Below are positions 33,263-43,317 of a stretch of DNA of 64,000 bases, piece after piece (position 1 is the first letter of the stretch; each line of letters starts with the position of its first letter). The position numbers were made by a program, and so were the translations under genes. The notes beneath the pieces are model-generated. The model made no database searches and was not told where the DNA came from. It worked only from the letters and a program-made list of their open reading frames with translations. The stretch is from the NCBI GenBank assembly GCA_013407085.1, contig JACCGJ010019744.1, positions 1-64,000 of the forward strand. The letters run 5' to 3'. The DNA comes from Atriophallophorus winterbourni. Lineage: Eukaryota; Platyhelminthes; Trematoda; Plagiorchiida; Microphallidae.

Positions 33263-34297
33263 ATGGACGTACCCTTCGTTGTTGCACAATACGTCTTCGG
33301 CGTCTTGACAATTATCGGTACGATCTTGAATATCTTCGTCCTAATTAATCTGAGAAACGTGCGACTGGGTTCCACAATAACGACAGTGTTATTGAGGACA
33401 CAGGCTTGTGTGGATGCCGTCACTTGCATGATAGTGATTATCGCCAAAATGACTGCGCCATTGGGGCTTACAGGTAATCAATTTTTCGACCGAATCTTAT
33501 GCCACGTTTGGTATAAGGAGAATCTGTTTGGATTGGGCGGCATATTGAGCACACACAACTTGGTTTGCATCTCAGTGGAACGTGTACTAGCGACGCTGAA
33601 ACCATTATTGTATCGCAATTCGAAAGTCAAATTGTTAACCCTGTTTTATGGCTATATATTCACTATGGGATTGCTGCTATATACCCCGATATTGTTTCAT
33701 CGTCGTTATGCAGATAACCAGTGTTATTGCCAATTTACCTTCGATCATGCAGCTCAATTCATTTTTATCAGAGTGCACACGTGTCTCTGGTTCCTTTTCA
33801 TGTGCGTATTACCTTGCGCATGTACAATCACTTGTCACGCACTAATAATATTAAAAGTCGATGATATTAAAAAAACTCGGAACCAACCACATGGGATAAT
33901 TCGTCTAAGTGAAGCGGTCGATGTTCAACTGAAGCGTATAACGTTGACAACCGTTACACTGCTGCTTTTGTGCACTATGCTTCATCTGCCCACCGCAATC
34001 GCTTACATCACCCACGACAGTCATACCTTGTTCTACGATCCGAATACCGCGATGCATCACGTTCGCAAAATATTCCTCACTGTCGCGCATTGCATCAATC
34101 CCTGTGTGCTCGTGCTTATGGTTTCGGGTCTACGAAATCGCGTCCTTGATATCCTGCCGTGCAACACGAGTGAACTTATGAGGAACAATCCGAGCGTGGC
34201 GTTATCCTTGGCCATGGACGAGAAAGAAAGATCTAAGCAAATTTTCGAATCGCGATTGCAACGCTTGTCGACGGCGGACATAAGAATAAACATATAA
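33263..34297 (+). CDS. Rhodopsin-like GPCR 1 (single exon, flatworm orphan type)
   Basis: 344 residues without introns, ATG in good context (ACCATGG). Seven hydrophobic segments: about 6-30 with GTILN (N23), 42-63 with D51, 86-108, 124-145, 166-197 with P184, then one containing LHLPTAI, and the last with HCINPCVLVL (NPxxY variant). C80 and C154/C156 can form the usual extracellular disulfide; E106-R107 replaces the DRY motif. It is a plasma-membrane receptor, ligand unknown. Intronless, clustered receptors of this kind are known as platyhelminth-specific orphan families; that placement is inference. A near-identical paralogue is at 59,811 and a divergent one at 43,318. Confidence 0.9.
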   Translation: MDVPFVVAQYVFGVLTIIGTILNIFVLINLRNVRLGSTITTVLLRTQACVDAVTCMIVIIAKMTAPLGLTGNQFFDRILCHVWYKENLFGLGGILSTHNLVCISVERVLATLKPLLYRNSKVKLLTLFYGYIFTMGLLLYTPILFHRRYADNQCYCQFTFDHAAQFIFIRVHTCLWFLFMCVLPCACTITCHALIILKVDDIKKTRNQPHGIIRLSEAVDVQLKRITLTTVTLLLLCTMLHLPTAIAYITHDSHTLFYDPNTAMHHVRKIFLTVAHCINPCVLVLMVSGLRNRVLDILPCNTSELMRNNPSVALSLAMDEKERSKQIFESRLQRLSTADIRINI

Positions 34298-34495
34298 CGA
34301 CGAAGATACAAAGGATCAGACAGCCATCGAAAATAATTTGAGCTTTTACGAAACATTCACGTCAATAATTTTGAATTGTTTTCTGTCATGTAATTTATTC
34401 TTTGCATCGCTTTACTTTGGTAAAATTTGATGTCTTGACGATTTGAAATTTTTCAGCAATTTTTTCCAAGTTGTTGTTGTTATATTTTTACTGTT

Positions 34496-34870
34496 GTAAA
34501 ACTTTATTTTTGATGTTCTATTAATTAATTAGTTAATTAATTTATAATAACTGTTTTCATTTAAAAATTCGAAATATGGCAAGCCATAAATTAACAAGGT
34601 TTCACAATTATTATACAATGTTTGCGATAGTGAGTTTGATACGAACACGTACTAAATAAACGTGAAAGCGGCTATGATTCATCAAGAAATTTGATGATTA
34701 TAGTTAATTTTTTCAGCTGTCTGATAATGTATCTGAAACAAATTGCAAAAGTGGTTGATTGCGTTCAGCCATAGTTCAAAATTTGATCTAGTTCTCCAAG
34801 CGCTGCATAAAATTTTTCGGGATAAATTAAGAGAAAATATTTCACAATAAGATAGTACCAGTGCAAAGAA
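34496..34870. other. No gene seen
   Basis: AT-rich sequence just past the edge of block A. Confidence 0.5.
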
Positions 34871-35175
34871 ATATGAGTGCAATCGGTTAGAGCAGTTTTT
34901 GGGCAACGTTTCACTTCTGAGACAGAAGCTTCGTCATACCAAGGGTGATAGTCAGGATAGGGAACATGATTAAGTAGTCGTCAACCCCCCACTGATTCGA
35001 CCTTACCGCTAAACAGCCTATAGTACGTCTACAGTTTGTCACGTCTCGTGGGAATGACCAGGATCAGTGGTCGATTTGTCTACTAATGTGTATTCACATC
35101 AATCTAATACAACTGAACACGGTCAAGGTCGGTTGACACGGCGGCCCCCACGCGTAACAGTACATAACTAACGGG
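34871..35175 (-). repeat. Class ii hammerhead repeat fragment
   Basis: Minus-strand copy of the repeat at 1.9 kb: GCAATCGGTTAGAGCAG, then CAACGTTTCACTTCTGAGAC and AGAAGCTTCGTCATACCAAG (34,904-34,942). The hammerhead core reads AUGACGA instead of CUGACGA, so C3 is lost. The following 230 bp include a GC-rich stretch with weak similarity to 10,060-10,160. Confidence 0.6.
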
Positions 35176-35399
35176 GCTAAGGTTAAGCTATTTTTGAAAC
35201 AAAACAAAAATCTAATTAACTAGTAGGTATAAGGTGAATTTGCGAAAGCGAATATCGCATGTCGATATGTTATATTATTGTCAATGAAAGTATAAATTGG
35301 CTTATGAAATTTCACAGGTTTACAACTATAAATGATAACCCGTTCATATTCTAGTATCTGAGGCGCTATCGCAAACTTAAACCGAATAATGATAGTGCA

Positions 35400-35905
35400 C
35401 CTACCTCAACATGTAGTAGACTCCTCAAGATTAAAGATTTTAAGAATTTGTGGTCACAAAAAGCACATAGCGTCATGATTACCATATCATATTAAATATT
35501 CGTTTATTAAAAAGAAATAATAACTAATCATGTAATGTCACATATAGTCCATTTGAATACTTACCACGAGTTAATACGCAGTTGTCGTCAAATGATTATG
35601 TAACAAATGTGTCCAAATTTCGAATGAAAGTTTCGATGCTTGGAGCGGTAACAATATTTTCGGGAAGTGCATTCAAAAGGAAACAGACACGTACATAATA
35701 AAAATATTTTGGCGATATCTAATACGGGAACGGGGAATTTGTAGTCTCGCTGAGTGGCTGCGTGTATGTTGTGAAATGTTGGAAGAAATGTTTTAAAGGG
35801 TTATGTGTGGTATGCAATATTTTGTATGTAACTACCACATCAACCCGAAGACTACTTCGAAGAGTTGGGGAGTCTCAGTTCTTGCAATCGTTCCTCGTAA
35901 TTAAT
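35400..35905 (-). pseudogene. CR1-like LINE 3'-end fragments in opposite orientations
   Basis: 35,400-35,425 reads forward as LPQHVVDSSRL, the CR1 C-terminal motif. From 35,426 the sequence switches to the minus strand and follows 24,200-24,790 (GGTCACAAAAAGC, CGGGAACGGGGAATTTG, GGAGTCTCAGTTCTTGCA). The switch occurs at AAGATTAAAGATT, a run like the CR1 tail, which suggests a rearrangement through tail repeats. Confidence 0.65.
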
Positions 35906-36216
35906 TAATTTATTGTTACTTTTCTGCGGCTGGTTTCACTGATGGATTAACCGCATCTATCAGATGCGAGATCGTTGTAGAGCTTAATCCAGTCACGTTC
36001 AGACCTGTGAACGCCGTAAGTGGTACGCAGTCTCAGGGTTTCTACATCCTCCTTCACAGTCGACAGCTAGGTCATCACGTGACCGCTTGTCGCCGACGCC
36101 AGGTAAGAACGGGTTTGAGGTCGAGGACGAGTTTCGTGAGCTCGGAGCCTGACTTTCGTAGGACGTGGTCGAACCAACGTAGTCTTCGCCGTTGGATGTG
36201 AACGGAAAGCGGAAGT
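35906..36216 (-). pseudogene. LINE ORF2 C-terminal remnant, split by the gypsy insertion
   Basis: Minus strand encodes RRLRWFDHVLRKSGSELTKL and DLKPVLTWRRRQAVT, the RWxGHVLR-type end of RTE-like LINEs, followed by a TAATTAATTA tail at 35,900. The portion before it continues beyond the gypsy element at 39,383-39,430 (SNAVDRARCSG on the minus strand), so the gypsy element landed within this remnant. Confidence 0.65.
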
Positions 36217-36221
36217 AATCC
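36217..36221. repeat. Target site duplication AATCC (left)
   Basis: AATCC immediately precedes the left LTR and recurs at 39,378-39,382 after the right LTR, a 5-bp duplication typical for Ty3/gypsy integrases. Confidence 0.8.
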
Positions 36222-36595
36222 TAATGGGAAAAGACGTTTATTTTCCCTAAAAACTCAATATCTTTGAAGATATTACGACTCTATATTGACACTATGTCAA
36301 CATAGATTTGAATTATTTGGCGCGAAAAACATGATTATAATTTGATCATATTCGCCCTTTATTCTGATTGGTCCATCGAGTCTTTGACACGGTTTTAATG
36401 TGCTATTTTCCAAGGTCATTTCCTTTTACATTCTCAGCCTATATATATGGATGAGTAAACCATGTTTATTATTATTGGAAGTGAGCTGCCATACGAACTT
36501 CTCTGAAGCCTTGGTCTTCTCTCTCAATAATCGGTTGGGCAATATTGTGGGAAGCATATCCGGTGCATTATTAGCTCCATATCAAGAACGTAACA
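36222..36595 (+). repeat. Gypsy element left LTR
   Basis: 374 bp from TAATGGGAAAAG to CGTAACA, same length as the right LTR (39,004-39,377). I saw about five or six substitutions between the two, all near the 3' end, so the insertion is fairly young. ATATATATGGATGAG near 36,440 could be a TATA region. It opens with TA rather than the canonical TG in both copies. Confidence 0.9.
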
Positions 36596-36598
36596 GTT

Positions 36599-36612
36599 TG
36601 GCGACGGGTTTA
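36599..36612 (+). promoter_or_regulatory. Gypsy primer binding site
   Basis: TGGCGACGGGTTTA begins three bases after the LTR. It starts with TGG, complementary to tRNA CCA ends, and matches the site at 47,281 and the reversed one at 4567. Confidence 0.7.
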
Positions 36613-36628
36613 TTCAAGTTACGAAATC

Positions 36629-38983
36629 ATGGAACAATCCAAGATAGAAATTCTTTTGGAGCGACAAATGATGCTGATGGAACTCCTACTTCAGAAGCAA
36701 GTACTAATCACAGAACCTCGTGCTATTCCACCCTCCGTTGACGGAATTGCGAACAGCATCGCAGAATTCTCCTATGATCCGGAAGCTAACGTCACATTTG
36801 AAACTTGGTTCAGGCGTTATGAAGATCTTTTTCGTGTTGATTTTTCAGCCCAAGATGATGCATGGAAAGTCCGGCTGCTGCTACGTAAACTTGGCCCAGC
36901 AGAGCTGGATAAGTACTGCAACCTGATCCTTCCCAAGAATCCTCGGGATAGAACTTTTGATGAGACGATCAAGTCACTGATTGAACTTTTCGGTGAGCAG
37001 GTATCTCTCTTCAACACTCGGTACAGGTGCCTCAAGCTGAAAATGAACGACACTGACGACTTCCTGACACACATGGGCATTGTCAATCGCGAATGTGAAC
37101 GCTTCAAGTTGCGGTCCCTCACAGACGACCAGTTCAAGTCCCTAATATTCATATGCAGCCTGGTATCTCCGCGTTTCGCTGATATTCGAACGCGACTGCT
37201 CAACAAACTTGAGCAAGAACCCTCCTTCACTCTCCAAGCCATTGGTGATGAATATCTACGACTGGTCCGTCTCCAAGAAGATTCGGCAATGATTCAACAT
37301 GGGAATCATGGCACCGACACCGTCCATGCCGTTCAGCAAAGCAATTGGCATTCGCCACAAGTTTCCAGCGCAAAGAAGCCACCGTCTTCATGTTGGCATT
37401 GCGGAGCCTGGCACTACGCCCGATATTGTCCCTTCAAACAACACCGTTGCAGTCAGTGCAACGTCACAGGCCACAAAGAAGGATTCTGCAGATCCAGAAC
37501 GAAACAACAAGTTTCGTCGAAACCAAAGATTTCGAGGCCCTTTTCAAAGCCGCAGCAAAACCAGCAGAGGTTTTCATCAGATCAGCCAATCAATGCTGTG
37601 TGCAACCAAATCCAGTGCAGCAGTGCACCTTCTGACAGGATTGCAGCTATATCTACTGAGCAGTATGTACGTGATCAGTTAACCACAGCAGTCCGAAACC
37701 TTCCCGTGACGGTCGCAGATATCAAGAGGACCCTGAACGACGACGAGGTTCTCTCAGAAGCTATCAGGTATGTTCAATCTGGATGGCCTAGGTTAGCACC
37801 ACAACTGAATGACAATCAACTGTTCCAAAGACGGGAATCCTTATCAATCGTGGATGACTGTCTCATGTTTGGTGCTCGAGTCGTTATTCCCGCTGCTTTG
37901 CGTGAACGGGTAATACGTCAATTTCATGCTGGACATCCGGGGCTCAATCGGATGAAAGCAATCGCCCGAAGTTTCGCCTACTGGCCAGGGATGGACGCTG
38001 ACATCACCGAGTTTGTCAGGCGCTGTACCAATTGTCAACAAGCGGCAAAACATCCTGCTCACGCAACACCGGTTCCGTGGCCTCGACCTGACAAAGCATG
38101 GTCGCGTATACACATTGACTTCGCCGGCCCACTCAACGGAACCACCTACTTAGTCTTGGTAGACGCTTATTCAAAATGGCCAGAAATCGTTCCGCTCTAT
38201 CCTGCCACAAGTTCGACCACAATCAGAGCACTCACTTCGATATTCAGCCAACACGGAGTTCCCGACACCATTGTCTCAGATAATGGATCCCAATTCACAT
38301 CAGCTCATTTTGCCGAATTCTGCAAGAAGAATGCAATTGAGCATATCCGGACTCCGATATACCATCCCCAATCGAACGGACAAGCAGAGAGGTTTGTCGA
38401 CACATTCAAAAGAGCAATGCTCAAGTCTCGAGGGGAGGGGACTACCGTCGACAACTTGCAACGATACCTGTTAGTCTACAGGACGACCCTACACGAATCC
38501 CTGATGAATAGTCAAACGCCAGCAGATGCACTAATGGGAAGAATACTTCGTACAGTCAATAACGCAATGGTCCCAAAGCCATCGCAACCTCAGGTTCATC
38601 AGCATCTCAGTCAAAGGAGCTTCAAAGTGGGATCCAGCGTCTATGCTCGTGATTATCGACAACGAAGAAACCCATGGATCGAGGGCAAGGTTGTATGTCG
38701 GAGAGGTAGCGTTATGTTCGACATCCAAGTTGGAAACGACGTTTGGATACGCCATCTCAATCAATTGAGACCAAGAGAAGGACAGTCGGAGTTAGAACCT
38801 GCGGAACCAGTGAATCTTCCGTTGGATCTTCTATTTGATACCTTCCAGCTCCCATCTCCTCCGGTTGAAATACCACCTGACATTATCGCTCCCGATCGCG
38901 CACTAGAACCCCGACGATGGACTAACCGAAGACGCAAGACTGTCGTACCACTTCAAGTGAACCCCAAGCTCTGTCGGTACTGA
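36629..38983 (+). CDS. Gag-integrase fusion protein of gypsy element
   Basis: 784 residues in one frame. Gag capsid-like region about 50-215 (FETWFRRYEDLFRV, FGEQVSLFNTRYRCLKL); two zinc knuckles, CWHCGAWHYARYC (255-267) and CSQCNVTGHKEGFC (274-287). Around residue 322 (INAVCNQI), where protease should begin, the frame passes within a few residues into the pre-integrase region. Integrase: HAGH (433-436) with C466 and C469, catalytic D497, D551 and E587 with the standard D,D-35-E spacing, then a C-terminal SH3-like tail with WIEGKVVCRRG. All integrase catalytic residues are intact. Lacking protease and reverse transcriptase it cannot replicate alone; it could be moved by an autonomous relative (inference). 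Confidence 0.9.
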   Translation: MEQSKIEILLERQMMLMELLLQKQVLITEPRAIPPSVDGIANSIAEFSYDPEANVTFETWFRRYEDLFRVDFSAQDDAWKVRLLLRKLGPAELDKYCNLILPKNPRDRTFDETIKSLIELFGEQVSLFNTRYRCLKLKMNDTDDFLTHMGIVNRECERFKLRSLTDDQFKSLIFICSLVSPRFADIRTRLLNKLEQEPSFTLQAIGDEYLRLVRLQEDSAMIQHGNHGTDTVHAVQQSNWHSPQVSSAKKPPSSCWHCGAWHYARYCPFKQHRCSQCNVTGHKEGFCRSRTKQQVSSKPKISRPFSKPQQNQQRFSSDQPINAVCNQIQCSSAPSDRIAAISTEQYVRDQLTTAVRNLPVTVADIKRTLNDDEVLSEAIRYVQSGWPRLAPQLNDNQLFQRRESLSIVDDCLMFGARVVIPAALRERVIRQFHAGHPGLNRMKAIARSFAYWPGMDADITEFVRRCTNCQQAAKHPAHATPVPWPRPDKAWSRIHIDFAGPLNGTTYLVLVDAYSKWPEIVPLYPATSSTTIRALTSIFSQHGVPDTIVSDNGSQFTSAHFAEFCKKNAIEHIRTPIYHPQSNGQAERFVDTFKRAMLKSRGEGTTVDNLQRYLLVYRTTLHESLMNSQTPADALMGRILRTVNNAMVPKPSQPQVHQHLSQRSFKVGSSVYARDYRQRRNPWIEGKVVCRRGSVMFDIQVGNDVWIRHLNQLRPREGQSELEPAEPVNLPLDLLFDTFQLPSPPVEIPPDIIAPDRALEPRRWTNRRRKTVVPLQVNPKLCRY

Positions 38984-39003
38984 GTCACTTTTGAAAAAGG
39001 AGG

Positions 39004-39377
39004 TAATGGGAAAAGACGTTTATTTTCCCTAAAAACTCAATATCTTTGAAGATATTACGACTCTATATTGACACTATGTCAACATAGATTTGAATTATTT
39101 GGCGCGAAAAACATGATTATAATTTGATCATATTCGCCCTTTATTCTGATTGGTCCATCGAGTCTTTGACACGGTTTTAATGTGCTATTTTCCAAGGTCA
39201 TTTCCTTTTACATTCTCAGCCTATATATATGGATGAGTAAACCATGTTTATTATTATTGGAAGTGAGCTGCCATACGAACTTCTCTGAAGCCTTGGTCTT
39301 CTCTCTCAATAGTCGTTTGGACAATATTGTGGGAAGCATATCCGGTGAATTATTAGCTCCATATCAAGAACGTAACA
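39004..39377 (+). repeat. Gypsy element right LTR
   Basis: 374 bp, TAATGGG...GTAACA, near-identical to 36,222-36,595 and followed by the AATCC duplication. Confidence 0.9.
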
Positions 39378-39382
39378 AATCC

Positions 39383-39540
39383 GCTGCACCGCGCTCGATC
39401 CACAGCGTTAGATATTCGGGCAGTATATCGGATGTACAAGATTAGCCTAAGGCACCAATGGTCGAACACTTCTAAAGAACGTACATCGTGTGATCTCAGC
39501 GACCACGTCTCGCATCAATAAAGCACGTATTTTAGTTTTG
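39383..39540. other. Continuation of the split LINE remnant and junction with RTE
   Basis: The first 50 bases continue the minus-strand LINE tail interrupted by the gypsy element; the rest leads into RTE sequence. The exact border between the two LINEs is not clear. Confidence 0.45.
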
Positions 39541-41221
39541 AGACTGATCCCGCGGCTGCCTCAAAGGGTGCCCTTTAAAAACGTATTGAGTGCACGATCA
39601 ACCCCCAACTTCACTTCATCTTTCGCCTGGCCATTGGACAACGTATTGGAATCGATTGATTTGAAGACTGGAGCATCCTCGATTGGACAGCCCCGGCCCT
39701 TTAATTGGAAAACGCATTTGTTTTTGCTGTGTTCTTCTCGAGGCCGACTTTCGCAGCAGTGCTATTGCGCGGTAACTCCGCCAAGGGCGGTCCCATGCCC
39801 GTCTGAGAAAGGAGGAGGGTTGTGCTTAGAGCTAGCAACCCTATCCCGTAAAACCTACATTGCTACGGAATCGATGACAACAGATCCGAAAATTCTACTT
39901 ATCAATGGCTACAGGAGTGACGCGAACCTTAAAAAGGTCCCATGACGGATGGAGATGAAAGCCGAAGGGAAATTTCCTGCCCGATGGTTGATCGCCTTGC
40001 GCCGAAAATTACGATAAGACTTGGTTGCTGGCACGTTCTAACGCTGTATCAAGCTGGCAAGCTGGTTCAAGCCATACATGAGCTCAACAGGTATGATCTA
40101 AGTATACTTGGAATGTCCGGGGTGAGATGGACCGGCTCTGGACAGCGAAAGGTAAATAGCGGTGAGACTATTATTTGGTCAGGAAGGCAAGATAACCCCC
40201 ATCATGGTGGAGTCGCTCTGCTTGCAACCAGAAAGACTAGCAGTACGATCATGCAATGGAAGTGTGTAAACGAGTGACTCCTATATGCCAGAGTAAATTC
40301 GAGCTTTTGCAAACTCTCGATTGTGGTAGCATACGCTCAAACAGAAGATGCAGTCCAAGAGGAGAAAGACAGGTTTTACGAAGTCATGCAACCAGTCTTG
40401 AAGGTCATCCCAAAGCACAACCTACTGGTGGTAATGGGAGATTTTAATGCTAGAACCGGAACTGTAAATACGGGCAGGAAGCGTACCATGGGAGTGCATG
40501 GTGTTGGCCAACAGAATGACAATGGGGAGAGGCTACTTGACTTCTGCGGAGAGAACGATCTTGTCGTTAGAGGCACCCTATCCCCCACAAAAACATCCAT
40601 AAAATAACCTGGTCTTCTCCGGATGGCAGAACAAAAAGTCAAATTGATCACCTGATGATAAATGGTAAATGGAGGCGCTCGTTACAAGATGTGAGGGTCA
40701 TGCGTAGTGCCGATATTGGTAGCGACCATTTCCTGGTTGTGGGGAAGATTCTTTTGAAACTGAGAAGGGCAAATGTCGGAATTCAGCGCAGCCCACAGTT
40801 GAATGTGAATGAGCTGAGCGATGACGCCACGAGGATAGCTTTTGACAACATCATGAGAGAGGAAATCAGCGCCCGACCTAAGGATTCAATGACGATAGAT
40901 GTTTTCAACCGCACACTAAAGGCCATCCGAGAAAAAGTCCTTGGGTACAGACAAAGGGGCGAAGCCTTGTGGATCTCGTCGAAAACCTGGCAACTCATAG
41001 AAGAGAGAAAAGATGTAAAGAAACGCATGCTGAACAAGAAACCGTCTAATGAAAGGAATGCCATCACTGAAGAGTATAGAATGAAAGATAAAGAGGTTTA
41101 AAAAATCAGCGAGGAAGGACAAAAGACGGTGTGTGGGAAACCTGACACAACAAGCAGAAGAGGCGTGCCGAATAAATGATTTGAGAAAGTTTTATCAGAT
41201 TAATCGAAAGCTCAAGTCACC
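39541..41221 (+). pseudogene. RTE-clade LINE: 5' region and endonuclease, decayed
   Basis: After a GC-rich leader (GAGAAAGGAGGAGGGTTG near 39,807), plus-strand pieces give the APE-type endonuclease of RTE: GCWHVLTLYQAGKLVQAI, LSILGMSGVRWTGSGQ, GGVALLA, VVAYAQT, MGDFNARTG and IGSDHFLVV (frames 39,942-40,277, 40,323-40,607, 40,655-41,101). The motifs are in normal order, but three or more frameshifts and a stop after KCVNE break them. It would nick DNA for target-primed reverse transcription. The reverse transcriptase does not follow in this orientation; a piece is present inverted at 41,222. Confidence 0.8.
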
Positions 41222-41400
41222 TTTCTTGGGAAGTTTGATTATGGTGCCTGAACTCCAGGCGTCAGGTATCTGCTCAGTATCCCAGATGTTCTGGAATAGA
41301 TCTCGCAAAACTTTCGGCGTCTTTTCGGTTTCCGCCTTGAGCAGTTCGGCATACACTCAATCGTCACCTGGTGCCTTCCCATTTTTTAACCTCAAAGTTA
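41222..41400 (-). pseudogene. RTE reverse transcriptase fragment, inverted
   Basis: Minus strand reads LKNGKAPGDD, YAELLKAETEKTPKVL, LFQNIWDTEQIPDAW and TIIKLPKKG, the first reverse transcriptase motifs of RTE LINEs. It adjoins the plus-strand endonuclease part directly, which is the head-to-head pattern produced by twin priming or later inversion. Confidence 0.7.
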
Positions 41401-42084
41401 AGTTATGACAAACATGAATTGTTATTCTGTGTTGACGGGGGACGCTCGGCGTTTGTCAATTCGCAACACTCACTCATGGTTAAGCGGGGTGGCACTGAAA
41501 TGATTCATTTATTCTTGAAACAACTTCGATTAAGAATCGATAAAACACATTAAGACGAAAGAACGACTAAGCAGATTAGTTCAAATCTGTCTTATAGCAA
41601 ATACTAAACTGGCGTACGATATTTAGGCACTGGGCCAATATACTTCGGAGCGACTCGATTAAATAGACGCAAGATTAGCCTGTTTCCCAGACAGAAAGGT
41701 GAGAGTTACGACTTAATCATATACTTAGAATTTATGGTGCTCTCCAAAGTGCGATGCCACGCTATCTATTCACTTTTACGGGAATGATTAATTTTTATTT
41801 TAGTATTTATGTCGGAGTATTCGAAATACACAGAGGCTTCAAATCTGGATGAGATATTGCTTTCCAAAATTTTTCAAATTTCCCGTTTAAGGATGCTTCT
41901 AAAAGAGAGACGCTATGATTTATATTTGCTAATATACACTCAAATTGATAGAATATTTTGGAACGAATATGTCATGAAACACTAGTAAGGCAGTAAAACC
42001 GAAAAGAACAAACCGGGTTAGAGGATGCGTAATTCCCTTAAATATGGCTTGGTGATAAAACAGCTTTCTATGGTGACTGTTAAG
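41401..42084. other. No gene seen
   Basis: No supported frame. Confidence 0.5.
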
Positions 42085-42795
42085 AATCGTTCTTATGGAC
42101 TATATTCTCCAATGGTAGTAAAGGTCCATGCAGGCGATTCTATTAACCTTCTTCGTTTGGGCATACATGATTGCGCTTCCAAAACTACCCATAACTTTCA
42201 CTTCTAACTACACAGACGACGTAGTGCTAGATGGGAAGTACCCAGAAAATCTTCGAACTCACTCTCTACTTCTTAATTTGAAATTACAACCGGTCAGAAG
42301 AGAGAAGCTTGTCTTTGAATCTTGAAAATGTGTCGAGCTTGAGTTCACTATTCTGCGTGACGAACGTTGAGAAACTTCCTGTTGTAGTCATATTTTACTA
42401 CCAGAAATTTACTGAATTCGTCCTCAAGTTAAGCTCTCGAGATCAACTCACAGTCTCCCTTAACCGGCTACGTTCGCAAATATTTGTTTTAAGTGAATCT
42501 AGAATTTTCCAAATGGATAATCATTAACTTTACGCTTAGAAAACTTTGAAGTTAGTAGTAGTATTTTTCAGTAAGCTTTCCCTTTAGATTAGCAGACTAA
42601 AAACGAACAAATCGAATCTATAAATAATTGATATTCGTGTACATAATTAATCACGCATGATGGAATGAGTATTTTTATCTAACCTGGAGTTTGGTACTAG
42701 AAAATCAACGCACAATAATCTAAAACAAATCAAAACTTGTGATTGTGATCACAACTTGCCAATTCGTTCCTCAATAACTGGAATTCTTAACCGAT
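42085..42795 (+). repeat. Inverted repeat B, arm 2
   Basis: Inverted partner of 27,441-28,110. The two arms bracket 14 kb that includes GPCR1 and the gypsy and RTE elements. Shared blocks include GTTGAGAAACTTCC/GTTGAGAAACTTTC and AATTCGTTCCTCAATAACTG. Confidence 0.75.
42128..42325 (+). CDS. Small putative secreted protein or first exon, function unknown
   Basis: ATG opens MQAILLTFFVWAYMIALPKL, which looks like a signal peptide or anchor, followed by a short polar region (TSNYTDDVVLDGKYPENLRT) with one N-x-T-type site, to a stop after 65 codons. A possible splice donor (CCG|GTCAG) lies at 42,293, so this may be the first exon of a longer secreted protein. The related copy in arm 1 (27.9-28.1 kb, minus) has a stop at codon 11 but also keeps CAG|GTCAGA. 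A second frame, 42,309-42,527, is conserved between arms at most positions but overlaps in another phase. No family recognised. Confidence 0.4.
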   Translation: MQAILLTFFVWAYMIALPKLPITFTSNYTDDVVLDGKYPENLRTHSLLLNLKLQPVRREKLVFES

Positions 42796-43317
42796 AATTA
42801 AACTGATGCAGTTCAAAGCATATTGATAATTACATAATCAAAGGCACCATAACTAACACACATATCTGAATGGCTTTAGCTAGATACAATGAACCATAAA
42901 ATCGTAGTAATTTTAACCACGATCGAGAACGTTTTACTCTTTCGCAGCCAACCTAAACAGATTTCAAGCCTGCCATCTCTTAGACATGATATGAATGTCA
43001 AAAATTTATTAGATGACGCTGTAAATCGTATGAGGCACTAGATCATAATGTTTGGCTGAACGGATCTCGTTTAAACAGTTATTCGAAATCAATATATTTT
43101 TGCTCACTGGTAAAGAAATAACAAACTCGAAAAGTAATAAAGCGCGTGCTGGAAAAAGTGCATTGAGATTAATAAGGTGCTAATTAGAAAAGGTTAATGT
43201 TCGATCAATCACATTAGAAAAAGTAGTGATAATTGTTGAGCTTATGTACATGGGAAATTCCGCACCAGATAAATATGATTTCAATTCAAAGCGTGGCAGA
43301 GTAGAAAGTAACTGATA
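42796..43317. other. Upstream region of GPCR3; nothing recognised
   Basis: AT-rich. It shows no evident similarity to the regions upstream of GPCR1 and GPCR2. Confidence 0.5.

Larger units (their letters stand above)
28711..34495 (+). repeat. Segmental duplication block A, copy 1
   Basis: Direct copy of 54,643-61,038. Matching pieces in order: CR1 fragment, AT-rich spacer, class i hammerhead repeat, GPCR promoter region and GPCR, and 3' flank to about 34,495. Differences: a 543-bp repeat at 29,942-30,484 and about 1 kb at 31,602-32,612 are present only here, while copy 2 has an extra 2.15-kb CR1-derived element. Elsewhere the copies are close to identical by eye. Confidence 0.9.
36222..39377 (+). 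mobile_element. Complete but RT-less Ty3/gypsy element
   Basis: Two 374-bp LTRs, 5-bp target duplication, primer site at 36,599 (TGGCGACGGG), one 784-codon ORF and a purine tract (GAAAAAGGAGG, 38,992-39,002) before the right LTR. Protease, reverse transcriptase and RNase H are missing. The element is 3.16 kb, against roughly 5 kb or more for a complete gypsy. Confidence 0.9.

Noticed and set aside
33079..33447. Minus-strand 122-codon frame over GPCR1
   Set aside because: Antisense shadow of the receptor coding region; the same shadow occurs at GPCR2.
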